NCBI RefSeq assembly: GCF_958450345.1
Contig: NC_088784.1
Coordinates: forward strand, 80,005,747 to 80,069,746
DNA: 64,000 nt
Direction of reading: 5' to 3'
Source of the DNA: Calliphora vicina
Taxonomy: Eukaryota > Arthropoda > Insecta > Diptera > Calliphoridae
This document shows, piece by piece, positions 1-11,584 of this stretch (positions are counted from its first letter, which is position 1; the number at the start of each line of letters is the position of its first letter). The position numbers were made by a program, and so were the translations under genes. Under the pieces are notes generated by a model that saw only the letters and a list, made by a program, of their open reading frames with translations, did not search any database and was not told where the DNA came from.

Positions 1-610
1 AAAACCTACAGTAGGGCATTACACTCTTTTTCTCAACCAAATAAACAAACAACGGCTGGTTTTAGTGGTTGACGAAGAGTATTTGGTTTCATCTAAATGT
101 CTCCATGCGTAAGTGAGTGTAGTGGGTGTGTGTGTGTGTATGACTGAATATCAGTGATGGTGTCAATAAATGTATTTATTGTCTATTACGATGTCTACTA
201 GTGGAAACTTAACATACAACTGTCAATTAGAAATTATACTCGGGATACTACCTACCACCCCCATTCTGCCTAGCAACAAACAGTGGGTGATAGATAAATT
301 CAACAATATAACAGCAGCAGCAAGAGCAACAAAATTATCGAAATTACTACATTATTTTTCAATGTTTGTAATTTAACTCAATTACAATAAAGTGTACGGG
401 TGTCGGTCGGTCTGTCTCAATGTATGTGTGCATAATAGGGCGGCATACATTTTGCACTGAATTTATTCTCCGTAATCTAATAAGCAAATGCTTAAATATT
501 TAGCAATATCTGATAAGTTTTCAGTTGTTCAGCTATGCAGGAGGAATGTGGATCAGTGGGTGCCCCTTGAAGTCTCACATTTTTTAAAAAATATTATAAA
601 TAATCCTGGG
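1..610. other. Non-coding, no gene seen
   Basis: Low-complexity AT-rich sequence with a short GT run near 125-140. The open frames here are short and have no recognisable motif, so I call no gene. Confidence 0.5.
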
Positions 611-1985
611 GCAGCGCTATGGGGGCTCAAAGTAGGGTACCTTCGACAAGTAAAATTTTTAAACACGTGCCATTTTTTTGTTTCCCGTCCGATTTCATAG
701 AATTTTATATTTTTGGAAAGCGCTCGGATCTTGAAAAAACATGCTTGCGTGTGCTATTTATTGAAAAAGTGCAATATTTTTGAAGGACGGAGTTTTAAAG
801 TGTCATATTAAAAATATAGCTCGGAATAAATGTGGATCAAATTGTTCCTAATATTTGCAATCCTATTAAAATTTTGATATAAATTTTAGTTTTAGAAACT
901 CAATGAATATGTAATATGTAATAAAATCTTTATTTATTAACGCAACTCAATGAAATTTTCAGCGTTTTTAAGTTTCTCATTCTAAATAACAAGGTGTAAA
1001 AAAACTTGTCAAAAGGTCAAAGAGAATCCCGCAATTCCTAAAAATTGGAGCGAAAATCCCAAAAATGGTATTTTTTACAATTTTGTCTATAGGGTCCACA
1101 TTTCCTTCGGGGCTGGGAAAATACTTTAGGGATAAATAGGGAACACATCAGTGTTTCCAAAACTGCTTTCCGTTTTCTATTTAAAATGGAAAAATAAAAA
1201 CAAATTTTTAAATTTGTAATCAAGTATCCCGCAATTCCCAAAAAAATCTTGAAAAATCCAAAAAATGGAATTTTTTCGTTTTTTGGCTATAATATCCATA
1301 ATAGGGGCGGGGTTATCGGAACCCTTTACAAAATAATTAAGAACTTATTGGGCCATCTAAAATAGGATACTATATTTTGATATCGAGTATGCGATTTGAG
1401 AATTTTTGCCCTAAAGTTGAATTTTTCATAAAAAATAGGCATTTTTTGAATGGACCTGATCCCGTCGGTATCAAAAATTATAAATGTTTTTTTCATTTAA
1501 AATATTTGGCGTAAAGTTAGCTTTTCAAAAAGTACAAATTCATTATACATCCTCTTAGAAAATTTTTAGATAACTTAAAAAGAATAAAAGTACTTTTTTC
1601 CCAAAAAAATTGCGAAAAATCGCCTTTTTTAATTATTTTATATTCAAATGCATGTAACTTTGGACTCAGTCATGATTTTTAAACACTTCTTTCTTTATTT
1701 GATATATAGATCTATTGTTAATCCTATAAAAGAAAAATTGATAAAATCGGGGAATATTTGGAACCGCGGTCACCAAAAAACTGGAGTGGGTAAAAATGTT
1801 CAAAATTAAATTTTTAAATGCGAATATCTCCTAAGCTATAAGAGATAATTGATAGCTACGACGAGGTTTTATGTAGTGCTCGGCGAGGAGATTCTGTATT
1901 TGTAATTCGAACACAAACGAAGAAATATGATCATTTTAAAAATTGAACATACATGAGGTGTCCTACTTTGGGAACCCCTGGTCTC
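611..1985. repeat. Possible 1.4 kb element with imperfect inverted ends
   Basis: The left edge (about 621-644, containing CTCAAAGTAGGGTACCTTC) reads as an imperfect inverted copy of the right edge (about 1953-1980, containing GTGTCCTACTTTGGGAACCC). Inside, a unit starting with TCCCGCAATTCC occurs twice in diverged form (about 1026-1140 and 1228-1350). No coding capacity is visible. It could be a non-autonomous DNA element or a degenerate satellite piece. The boundaries are my inference. Confidence 0.35.
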
Positions 1986-2092
1986 GCTCCTGGTAGGGTC
2001 ATGATTTGAAATTTCATTCAAATCGGCGTAAGGGTTTAGAAGTTACAGATTTATTTCCCTCTTTTTTTATTCTCATACCACTGTGCACCGTT

Positions 2093-2790
2093 TTAGAAAA
2101 CCAAGGCACTTGAATGCTTCATTCGAGACTTGAAAATTTGTTTTGCCCAGCAGACATCACAATAAATACTCTTGCCTAAAACATCGAGAGCTTCAGATTC
2201 CTTAATATTTACACCAACCATCAAACAGATGGAGCAACATGATCTGTTGTGCGTTAACATGATCTGTTGTGTGTTAACATACAACATTGAGTCTTGTGTG
2301 CATTAAAATCGAATCTATTCTCACAACCCAATTCAGAGATTTTCACAAGATCTTGCTTAAGCGTATCATTCATGTTTTGCCTCCGACAGGCTTGGTCTAT
2401 AATTGAATAACTATGAATGGCAAATGCTGATGTCATCTGCAAAAGACTTAATAGAGTTCGAAGATTGACGTATAAGGTCGTTTAAAAAGATAAGAAGTAG
2501 AGTAGAAGCATTGAGGTACCCCTGAAATGATCTTGAACTCGTTTGATGAGATCCCATCTATAACAACTCATATAGTGCGATCTCTGAGAAAGCTCGATAT
2601 AAATCGAAAGAGAAGTTATTACCGACAATGCCACACTCCATCAATCGCCTTAGAAATATCTAAAGCCACAACTTTACTTTCGCCAAAACGGTGTAGCAAG
2701 TCTCCCGTAGAGCTTCCTCTACGAAAGTCATACTGCCGGTCGCAGTTGGACTCTAAATATTTCACACTGGCCAATCATCATAAGCTCCAC
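2093..2790 (-). pseudogene. Non-LTR retrotransposon reverse transcriptase remnant (jockey/R1-like)
   Basis: Read on the minus strand from 2780 downwards, fragments in shifting frames match the reverse transcriptase of jockey/R1-type non-LTR elements. First comes VKYLESN..DRQYDFRRGSSTGDLL. Then VVALDISKAIDGVWH, which is the catalytic motif A with its Asp. Then NRFDFNAHKTQCCMLTHNRS (about 2260-2320) and SEALDVLG (about 2170-2200), from the thumb region. Stops and frameshifts break every segment, so this is a dead copy. The endonuclease domain and 3' tail are not seen. The family assignment rests on recalled motif similarity. Confidence 0.7.
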
Positions 2791-3160
2791 GCACCTCATC
2801 CATTGGAAAAGTGGCCACATATCGAACCAATATGGACTTAAAAGAATCATTTTTGGGGTATATTTTGTGGCAAACCCTGTCCAGTAAAACAGTCCACAAC
2901 TTGTAATTCATAGGCTTCAAATCAGGGCTGCCAGAAAATTTATTTCATAGCAAATGAAACTAGGAAAATTGTTTCGGAGCCAGGTTTGCGTCGGTTAGCC
3001 TTATGAGTCGGTTCGGCTGGTTTTGGAGCAGATAATGGTTAAGTCGCTTCACTTTGGATGATGTTTTGATGTATTGTTCACAGAAAGTCTGTAAGAGACA
3101 TCCCACCAAACCATGACTGCAGCTGGATGATAATACTTTTCTCACTAAGCCAAATATCTT
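2785..3160 (-). pseudogene. Mariner-superfamily transposase remnant, copy 1
   Basis: The minus-strand reading contains HPAAVMVWWDVSYR (about 3080-3140) and, in another frame, fragments like FCEQ..KTSSKVK..NH.LLQ. These match the mariner pattern PxxVMVWW.VS....FCEKGVKTSAKVY....KPLN. It is nearly the same sequence as 4786-5115, apart from an indel near 3022 where this copy lacks about 18 bases. It lies between two pieces of non-LTR reverse transcriptase, so insertions are nested. No open frame of useful length remains. Confidence 0.6.
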
Positions 3161-3290
3161 TCGACACCATTTTTCCGATGGGAAGGCTAGCAAATTTTCC
3201 GTAGAGCGTCCTCTACAAAAGCCATACTGCCGATCGCTGAAATTGTTGGACTCTAAATATTTCACAAGATAGTAATTAACCATAATCTCC
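3160..3290 (-). pseudogene. Second piece of non-LTR reverse transcriptase
   Basis: The minus strand reads NYYLVKYLESNNFSDRQYGF followed by CRGRSTENLLAFPSEKW. This is the conserved RT segment (Q.GFR.GRST.DLLA) of jockey/R1-type elements. The same protein segment occurs again at about 2700-2775, so this is a separate copy or a local duplication rather than the simple upstream half of the 2093-2790 piece. Confidence 0.65.
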
Positions 3291-3529
3291 AGAACTTTGG
3301 AAAGTGCAAAACAAATTGCTGTTTAGGAATTGGCGTTACATTAGCTCAAATTCAAAAAAAATGCAAAATTAGGGCCACCCTAGTGTATAAGTTGGTTGGT
3401 AAAATTTAATTTGAGGACGGAGATCTGTCAAAATTCATAAATAATAATTTCTTATAACTATTTATAAATAAAGAACAATGTTATCCTATATTCTGCAAGT
3501 AATCATATTAATATAAAGCCATTATCATT

Positions 3530-3650
3530 CGGATCGGTCCATAATCCAAAAATAACTCAAATAAAGCTCAAACTGTATTCCGTGGGGACAATTGTATGGT
3601 GGCTAGGTGAAATCATGGACCGATATTGTCAAACAAACCTTATCATCAGA
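3530..3650 (+). repeat. Fragment of dispersed repeat family A
   Basis: The stretch with TTGTATGGTGGCTAGGTGAA and ATGGACCGAT matches the interior of the longer copies at 11585-12240 and 49676-50412. It carries no coding potential. Confidence 0.5.
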
Positions 3651-4704
3651 GAGTATTTGTGGAAAATATCAACAATATAGAATATTTCGTTTGGGACCTA
3701 TAGCTAGATCGTCTTAGAATTTAATAAGGACCCAGAATATATGCTTTTTGGGTCTGCGATGAATATTTCGATGTGTTACAAACGTAATGACAAAATCAAT
3801 ATTTTTTGATGGTTGTTATAAAAAGTGAACGAACGAAATCCAAGCAAAAATTGGTTTTATTTTCATTATTTGGAAATACTAGTAAAGACAGCTAAACTGG
3901 TAAAAAATATTGTGTAAACACACCTAATATTTGAAATATTATCCAAATGCGTGGCCCTCATTTATGGACAATCAAATTTAATGCGTTAAAATAAAGTTAA
4001 ATTTTGTGTGGTAAAGGAAAACCTTCCCACTAGTTTAACTGATTTCAGTCCTTTTTGGTGCTATTGAGTATATTTATGAAAGTATTTGTGTATGGAAGTG
4101 TGTGAAAGTGTATTTGTTTATAAAACATTAGGTATTAATTAATTAAGTGCTCTTTCTCTTTAGAACATGCATCCTTAGCTTCTTTTTCTCCATTCCTTGC
4201 TATTCTTCTTCATCAACCGGAACATTTGTTGTTTTTTTTTTATTTTTTGTGTTAAATCGTTTTTGGGTACAAATTGTTTGGCTCGTCATGGTTTTGGGAT
4301 GTTAAAGACATAAAATTGTAAATGTAAATGATACATTTTTATTGTATTGTGTTTTCAACATATTTTATAGTTTCTTAAGGTCAATAATATTGAGTTGTCC
4401 ATTTTGTGAACGCTGCACCGTGGAACATTTTAAAATTTTTGTCAAAAAAAAACTACATACACACATAAATACGGTTACACATTTTAGGCTATAAAATTAA
4501 AAATAATAAATGTTTTTGGACCAAATTTGTATCCTACCATTTGTAACACATCCAAATATTCAACACAGACTCTCAAAAGTATATATCATGGATCCTCATA
4601 CGATTTTATGACGATCTAGCTATGTACGGCTTTCTGTCTGTCTGTTGAAAACACGATAGGGCCTAAACGAAAGCATCTGGCTTAAATTTTCCACAAATAC
4701 TCTC
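3649..4704. repeat. Foldback structure with ~150-bp diverged inverted arms
   Basis: The left arm (about 3649-3790) begins GAGAGTATTTGTGGAAAAT. Its inverted partner ends at 4704 (ATTTTCCACAAATACTCTC). Other paired blocks include the left GCTAGATCGTC and right GACGATCTAGC, and the left TGTGTTACAAA and right TTTGTAACACA. The arms share DINE-1-like words such as the CTGTCTGTCTGTTG stretch at 4635-4650. The interior of about 750 bp is AT-rich with no gene. Confidence 0.6.
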
Positions 4705-4785
4705 TGTTTATTTATTGATATATGTATATTGTATACAAAAAGATAACTCTCATCCGAAATCTACGCACGCCTTAATTCACGCTGG

Positions 4786-5115
4786 TCAATCATCAATAGC
4801 TCCACACACCTCATTCATTGGAAAATTGGCCACAGATCGAACCAATATATAGGGTTCAAATCGGGGCTGCCAGAAAATTTAATTTCAGAACAAATGAAAC
4901 TAGGATAATTGTTTCGGAGCCAGGTTTGCGTCGTATAGCCTTATGACCCGGTTCGGCTGGAAAGTCCACGACTGGTTTTTGGAGCAGAGAATGGTTAAGT
5001 GGCTTCACTTTGGATGATGTTTTGACCTCTTGTTCACAGAAAGTCTGTAAGAGACATCCCACCAAACCATGACTGCAGCTGGATGATGATCCTTTTCTCA
5101 CTAAGCAAAACATCT
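4786..5115 (-). pseudogene. Mariner-superfamily transposase remnant, copy 2
   Basis: The minus strand in mixed frames gives VMVWWDVSYR, FCEQEVKTSSKVKPLNHSLL and a downstream stretch resembling LAAP.LNP......WPIFQ, the PDLNPLDY...W region of mariner transposases. It is the closest relative of copy 1 (2785-3160) and keeps a segment around 4960-4975 (AAAGTCCACGACTGG) that copy 1 has lost. It is broken by stops and frameshifts. Confidence 0.6.
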
Positions 5116-5194
5116 TTCGGTTTTGACAAAAATATCACCACCCATGATTAAAATCCTTCCGTATATTTCCATAGTCGAAGTATCTTTAATGTTT

Positions 5195-5300
5195 AATGCG
5201 ATCTTGAGACTAGGCCAGGAAAAGATTTGACAGTATCGTCTTCCTACAGGCCTAATATTCTGCTGCCTTGTCTATCAAAGTTATTTGAAACAAGTAAGAC
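5195..5300 (+). pseudogene. Short non-LTR reverse transcriptase fragment, plus strand
   Basis: The plus strand reads SSYRPNILLPCLSKLFET. This matches the SYRPISLLPVLSKLFEK motif at the start of the RT domain of jockey-type elements. Its orientation is opposite to the 2093-3290 fragments. Only this motif is recognisable. Confidence 0.6.
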
Positions 5301-6700
5301 TGTTATATTCGACTATGCCGAATCGTTTAACTCCATGACACTAAGCTGACGATATTTAAAATCCTTTAATTTAAATGAATGTAATTGCAACCATTTAGTT
5401 TTCGTGGACTGATCTAAGTGTGTTGGTACTGGATTTTCAAAAATATTGAATGACTTCTCAGAGCATATTTGTATTGATTTTAACCCATTTTCTCATACGG
5501 CTTCTCAACCACAATATTCATCTAATTACAAAAGCAGTGAAATCTTGTAGCACGGAAACGTAGTTGATTTTAATTTGTCAAAAAATTTGTGAAATTCAGG
5601 GTGTGTCAAATATTTGTTTACCACAATATTCATCTAATTACAGATAGCGTATGTATCACCGCGATTATTCATAATCATTTACAATTTAATCAATCACGCC
5701 CACTGTTCATTGAAATTTACGTAAAAATGTTTGCGTGTGTATGCTATTAGAATTGTCTCTAAAGTATAATTTCTATGTTTATTATTTTAATTTAATAACA
5801 CTAATCATTTAATGGGTTTGTACAACAACAACAAAATATATGCATATCGAACACTTAGTGCAAAACAGTAACAACTCAAAATTTTACATTTTTGAGATGA
5901 TGAGTATCGCACTGAATTATATATTTCAGAAGATCAGTTCTTTGTGGTTTGTTCACAAAAAAAACCGGTATTTGAAATGGCACTAGAGCAAATTGTCCAG
6001 CGGGACTAAATCACAAGAACGAGATGGCCAAATGACATGACAAATCAAAGAATTTCTCAATCAAAGATCACTGATCTCAACATTTCCACTATTTTGATAA
6101 AAATTCGTTTTTCACTAGTGTAGCGTTCCATGATTAAAATTTCCCAAGTTTGTACTAAATAAATGCCAAAAGATGACAGCTCAGTTCTTGCCATTTCATC
6201 ATTTGACAGCCCATTTTATTTATTACCTCAAATTTGGCCACCCTTTATATTTAATGAATAATCAAATGTCATTGACATTAATACTCGAAACTCTATTTTT
6301 GTAGTTGTATCGTTTTTGCACTATAGAAGCGTTATAACTGAAACAAATACATATAAAGGAGAATATTCTAATTTAGAAATATGTATAGTACACCAAAGTC
6401 CAAACACGCAATTTTACGGTTTATTGATAAATTCGCAGAAGTTTTAATTTGACATGCAAGCACTTGCGCATAATTGCATCGTTAATTTTAAAATTGTCGA
6501 AATTCATCAAAAAATATACAAAAAAAGAACACTTGCCAATGCACTTTAGTTCTTATGCACGAGCATTCAAAAGTGTTAGGGAGCAGGGGTTAAACAATTG
6601 TCCACTCTGTACTTTAACTTTTAAAAAATTAAGAAATTAGCTATAACAAGACTTATTTATTCAATAGCAAATTCATTATTTATTAAAGGATTCTTAACCT
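5301..6700. other. No gene recognised
   Basis: AT-rich sequence. An identical 20-bp word, CCACAATATTCATCTAATTA, occurs at about 5510 and 5621. A 63-codon plus-strand frame at 6449-6640 has two cysteine pairs but no family I can name. It may be upstream debris of the non-LTR element that follows. Confidence 0.4.
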
Positions 6701-6704
6701 TTAA

Positions 6705-8134
6705 TTTTTGAACTAACACTATCGGACAATGAAAAATACTTAGGAGTTATTCTGGATAGTAAACTATCCTGGAAACCCAATACCCTTTCAAGGACGTCAA
6801 AAGCCTTGACGGCTATGTATGTCTGTAAGAAGGCGATAGGTACGCAGTGGACCCCAGTTCGTTAACTGGCTATGTGATACGGCCATTAAGCCGACATTAT
6901 TCTATGGAGTTTATGTCTGGTGGAAGGCATTGCACAATGGCTCAATTTGCATGCTATTCGAGAGAATTTTAAGAAGAATGGCAATCCTGATAACAGGAGC
7001 TCTACCGCAACAAAGTCGCTTTTTACTATATTGAACTGGATCCCCGTGGATCTAATGGTAATAATGATGGCATTTTCCTCTGCTAAACGCGATTGGGCCG
7101 TGGAAACATGCTCCATACGGTCACGCCAGCATAATAGTTAGTATTCAGACTCTTCCGGATAATATCGATTACTGTATTTCTAGGACCTTCATGGCGAGGA
7201 ATTTCGGTTTCTCAATTCCGTATGACACAGAAGCAATGGACGGACCTTTACATGACACAACGGGTCTCTCAGTATATACAGACAGTTCTATGAAGGGAGA
7301 TCGAGTTGGCGTAGGTGTCTACATTCGGGAATTCGACATTAGGTTATCTTTTAGACTTCCAAATGAATGTAGCATTATTCAGGCTGAAATATCAGCCATC
7401 AAAAAGGCGGCTAACTGGCTCAGTTATAGCAAGATATCAGGCAGGTATATTCGTATATATACTGACAGTCAGGCCGCAATAAAATCTCTAACAGGTGTAT
7501 ACACAACATCTAATTTGATCCAGGAATGCCGGGCATCCTTAAACAGGATGGCGAGACATTCAACAGTCATACTCAAGTGGGTACGGGGACACGGAGATAC
7601 TACGGGCAACTGTGTTGTTGATGATTTGGCGAAAAAAGGCGTCATGTTACCTGACGGAGACATAGATTTCCTATGCTATGTGGGATTCCGTTATCCAAAT
7701 GCAAGCTACAAATTATTAACTTCTATTATGAGCTCGCTCAGACAAGATGGGGTTGTGAACCCACATGCACTATAGCCAGAACTATATGGCCCTGACTGGA
7801 TCGTGGACGTACAACATATCTTCTTGGCTTGAAACGCTCACAATTGAGTGGTGTAGTGGCGGTCATAACCGGACACTGCACTTTTGGTAACCACGCGAGG
7901 AGACTTGGCTTGCCATACAACAACTTCTGCAGAAGTTGTCAAAACGAGGAGCAGGATATGACCATTTTTCATCTTCTTTGTCACTGTCCGGCATTAGTGG
8001 ATCTACGCTTAAGGTTTCTGGGACATCGTTCCCTAATTAGTCTTTCTGAGCTCTCGAATATGAGGCTTGAGGACATTAATGCCTTTATAAGGAGTAGCAA
8101 TTGGTTAAAAATAACAGACATGGGGATCTTTTAA
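6705..8134 (+). pseudogene. I-type non-LTR retrotransposon, 3' part: RT end, RNase H, zinc knuckle
   Basis: Three ORF2 parts are readable in order. About 6715-6860 encodes LSDNEKYLGVILDSKLSWKP, the thumb region of the reverse transcriptase, followed by broken RT/connector sequence to about 7140. 7191-7775 is an open frame holding an RNase H domain: YTDSSMKG with the first acidic residue, then an E in QAEISAIKKA, then YTDSQAAIKSL, then a late D in VVDDLAKKG. 7829-8134 encodes the C-terminal segment GHCTFGNHARRLGLPYNNFC followed by C..C....T..HLLCHCP, a CCHC-like knuckle typical of these elements. Frame changes near 7140 and 7776 and the missing 5' part show it is a dead, 5'-truncated copy. An RNase H domain after the RT points to the I/LOA/R1 side of non-LTR elements. 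Confidence 0.8.
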
Positions 8135-9914
8135 GAGTAACCTAATAACCGCCGACTCATTGGAATGCAATCTTAAAAATCTCATCCCTCTCTCTTTCTT
8201 CGGACATCTTCTTCTTAACTTTTCAATCTTCCCCTTCTCTCTTTTCATTTCTATCTGTCCCCTTTTTTCTGTTGATTCAATAGAACTTGTCGCTAGGCGG
8301 TCAGAGCTAAACATATTTTGGAATACGAACATCGCATTCATGCTAGAGAACTTGAAAGAACAGTAAGAGTTTTTGGTCATTTGTCAAGAGGATTCTGAAC
8401 AGTACCGGTGCTTCAATTCCTCCTCTTCTGAGAGGAAGCTAAGGAAAAAGTTAAGGAAGCTAAGGAAAAAGGTATAACAAAACGCTCCAAAGCCGTTCCA
8501 TGTCAGTAGTATCCTCTCACCGAATAATTTCTGCAAAGCACAACAAGAAGAGTAAATCGAAGGAAATATTTTTGCATGATTATGTTGGTACTACTGGAGA
8601 TACAGTCGACAAGATAATACCATTCCCAAGCCACCATGGCACGGGGACAAGCTGCCCATGATGGGATCACGTATGGATACCGTCAATAATCTAAAGGAGT
8701 GGGCAATAACCGGGCAAGTCAGAGACCGGCAGAACTCTACAGTCGACAGGACGGGCAATATTCTTTAAGGAAACCTAAACCTATAGAGAACTAAATAGAT
8801 CCTGAACCTAAATAGACCAACACTCAGAAGTTAATATGTTAAATGGACACACAGAATTGATGGTTCGTATCGGTCTATTCGACAATACGACCATGTGAGG
8901 AAGAGGATGAAGCACTACCTGTGCCACTGTCTAGCTTTTAGTTGAACTAGAGACGAAGAACTGACGCGTCATTACCATTATCGCTTAAGGGCAAACAGTC
9001 CGTCCTTTTAAAACTCATGAGCTGATTTTTATGGTCTCGAGCTTCCTATACGAAGGTATATGTCGATTGGCTGTTCCCGGACGATGTTTTTTTTAGTCGT
9101 ATGCCGTAATTGGAGATGACGTTATGTATTATTTAAACTTAAACAAACCAACAATAAAATTCCAAAGAAAATGAAAATGTAAATCAAACGAAATAAAATA
9201 AAAAAAAACAAAAACCTCTTGCGTCTTTATTGGGATTTCAAAGGACAATAACATTTTGTTCATGGTCTATATAGCATGATTGGTATATTACGGCAGATTA
9301 CCAGGTTATTTTTGATTCACATCGGCCTTTTATTGAAAGTTCATGGATTATTTGACCGCAGATCAGTTGCCAAATTCTTTGAACCGGCAGTTTTATGAGA
9401 ATGACGACATGTTATATGACATGGAAAATTGTTATTCTGGTAATTTTCACTCAGGATAGATTTCATCATTATAGAAGAACTGGGCACAGTTATGGCTTGT
9501 ATGTTCGGGGAAACTTGTTTATTGGGTATAAATAAATGTTATGTGTTTTGAAAGTAGCAATGGAAATAGATTGCGTCGGCACCAGAATATATATCCAGCA
9601 CCAGTTTATTTGGAATTCTTAACATTTGGATTCTGGTTATTGATTTCCATGAGTACTGCAATGATACATACGTATGTATGTAAATCCATCCATTTTAAAG
9701 ACAATTCTGAAACACGAAATATCTACACCTTGTTAAACTTAACTTTATTATTCACTATCTGACCCGACAGACGTTTGATTTTAAAATATGTACAATGAAT
9801 CTTATGGTCATAGACTAAAATATATATAGAAGCGTTACTGAGAGACAATGAACCTAAGTCTGTTGTCAAAAAACTAAGTCTTGCAACTACAGAATACATG
9901 TAAATCAATGTACA
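8135..9914. other. No host gene seen; possible retrotransposon 3' tail at left
   Basis: A pyrimidine-rich tract at about 8175-8275 follows the non-LTR ORF and may be part of its 3' UTR. The short direct repeat GCTAAGGAAAAAG occurs near 8438 and 8459. Beyond that I see no coding motif, and the small frames at 9541-9762 and on the opposite strand have no recognisable content. Confidence 0.4.
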
Positions 9915-10932
9915 TATTTTGAGTTTTTATATAAGTAATCGAAGTTTGTTCAGAAATATAAGTGATCACAGATCGAGGTCCTTTTCTTGATTAAAAGCTT
10001 ATTGGGCAAGTTATTAGCAAATTTAGATATTTTGAGTTTTTATCTAAAAAATCGATTTTTGGTAAGAAATGTGAGTGATCACAGATCGAGCTGATTTTCT
10101 TAATTAAACGCTTATTGGCCAAGTTTTTCGCTAATTTAGATATTCCGAATATTTATATAAAAAAATCAATTTTTGTTCAGAAATATGAGTGATCACAGAT
10201 CGAGCTCCTTTTCTTGATTTAACGCTTATTGGCCAAGTTATTAACGAATTTAGATATTTTGAGTTTTTATATGAAAAAATCGATTTTTGTTCAGAAATAT
10301 GAGTGATCACAGATCGAGCGCTTTTTCTTGATTAAACGCTTATTGGCCAATTTATTAGCGAATTTAGATATTTTGAGTTTTTATATGAAAAAATCGATTT
10401 TTTGGCAGAAATATGAGTGATCACAGATCGCGCTCCTTTTCTTGATTAAACGCTTATTGCAAAAGTTATTAGCGAATTTATTTATTTTGAGTTTTTATAT
10501 AAAAAAATCGATTTTTTGTCAGAAATATGAGTGATCACAGATCGAGCCCTTTTTCTTGATTAAACGCTTATTATCCACGTTATTAGCAAATTTAGATATT
10601 TTGAGTTTTTATATAAAAAAATAGATTTTTGTTCAGAAATATGAGTGATCACAGATCGAGCCCTTTTTCTTGATTAAACGCTTATTGGCCAAGTTATTAG
10701 CGAATTTAGATATTTTGAGTTTTTATATAAAATAAATCGAGTTTTTGTAGAAAATAGGAGTGATCACAGATCGAGCTCCTTTTCTTGATTAAACGCTTAT
10801 TGGCCAAGTTATTAGGGAATTTAGATATTTTGAGTTTTTATATGAAAAAATTGATTTTTTTGTCAGAAAAATGAGTGATCACAGATCGAGCCCTTTTTCT
10901 TGATTAAACGCTTATTGGCCAAGTTATTAGCG
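9915..10932. repeat. 114-bp tandem satellite, nine copies
   Basis: The core GTGATCACAGATCG recurs at 9962, 10075, 10189, 10303, 10417, 10531, 10645, 10760 and 10875, giving spacings of 113-115 bp. Each unit also carries TTTTCTTGATTAAACGCTTA, then GGCCAAGTTATTAGCGAATT and TTTTGAGTTTTTATAT. The core contains the palindrome GTGATCAC. The array ends sharply at an unrelated hairpin, GGACACC-A6-GGTGTCC, at 10932-10951. Confidence 0.93.
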
Positions 10933-10951
10933 GACACCAAAAAAGGTGTCC

Positions 10952-11584
10952 AAAAGTGTGGTAGATTTTAAACGGAGATGGACCTTAATGGAAAGGTTTC
11001 CGAAAAAGGTTCATAAATTCATCACTATTAATTAGAACTATTAAAATTATATTTTTTGTAAGTTGTTATAATAATTTCAATCAAATATAAAAAATAAAAA
11101 TTGCTGGTTTAGTGTTTTTTTTATTAACATTTATGAATGTTAAGATTTTTCGATCTCACTCCTTACATTCGTCATGAGCACCGGATTGTTCTCTCGGGAG
11201 CTACATCGATGGCAGACTCGTTCATATTAGTCTGGGCACCTCCGTTTGTCCATATAGACACATAAATATGCTGTTGTAAAAGTGCACATCAAACCAATTT
11301 CTTTAGAGTAACGGTACAACCTGTTGCTGCTTTGTAAATCATCAATGTTTATAGTCACTAATTTATTAGCGAAAAAATGTAAATTTCTTTTTTATGTTCT
11401 TTTTTTTAAATTATGGAAAATTTTTAAAAAAAATTATTTTTGAAAAAAAAATTCGGGGTAAAAAAACATTGTAGGTTCGACTTACTTTGGCCTTATATAC
11501 GCCATTGGAAAGGTCTTTGAAATATCTATTAATGGATATCCATATTGTATATATTAATGACATAGTAATCCAGATATAAATAAA
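10952..11584. other. No gene; DINE-1-like fragment at the right
   Basis: 10952-11385 shows no recognisable content. About 11390-11580 reads as a minus-orientation fragment of the DINE-1-like family (GGAAAGGTCTTTGAAATATC, ATGGATATCCATATTG), matching the interior of the copies at 45388-46083 and 48246-48926. Confidence 0.5.

Noticed and set aside
2527..2841. 104-codon plus-strand frame
   Set aside because: It is the antisense of the non-LTR reverse transcriptase remnant; the minus strand carries the motif VALDISKAIDGVWH.
9915..10932. Regular repeats with spacers that might suggest a CRISPR array
   Set aside because: The whole 114-bp unit is repeated, including the parts between cores. There are no unique spacers, and the context is an animal nuclear genome.
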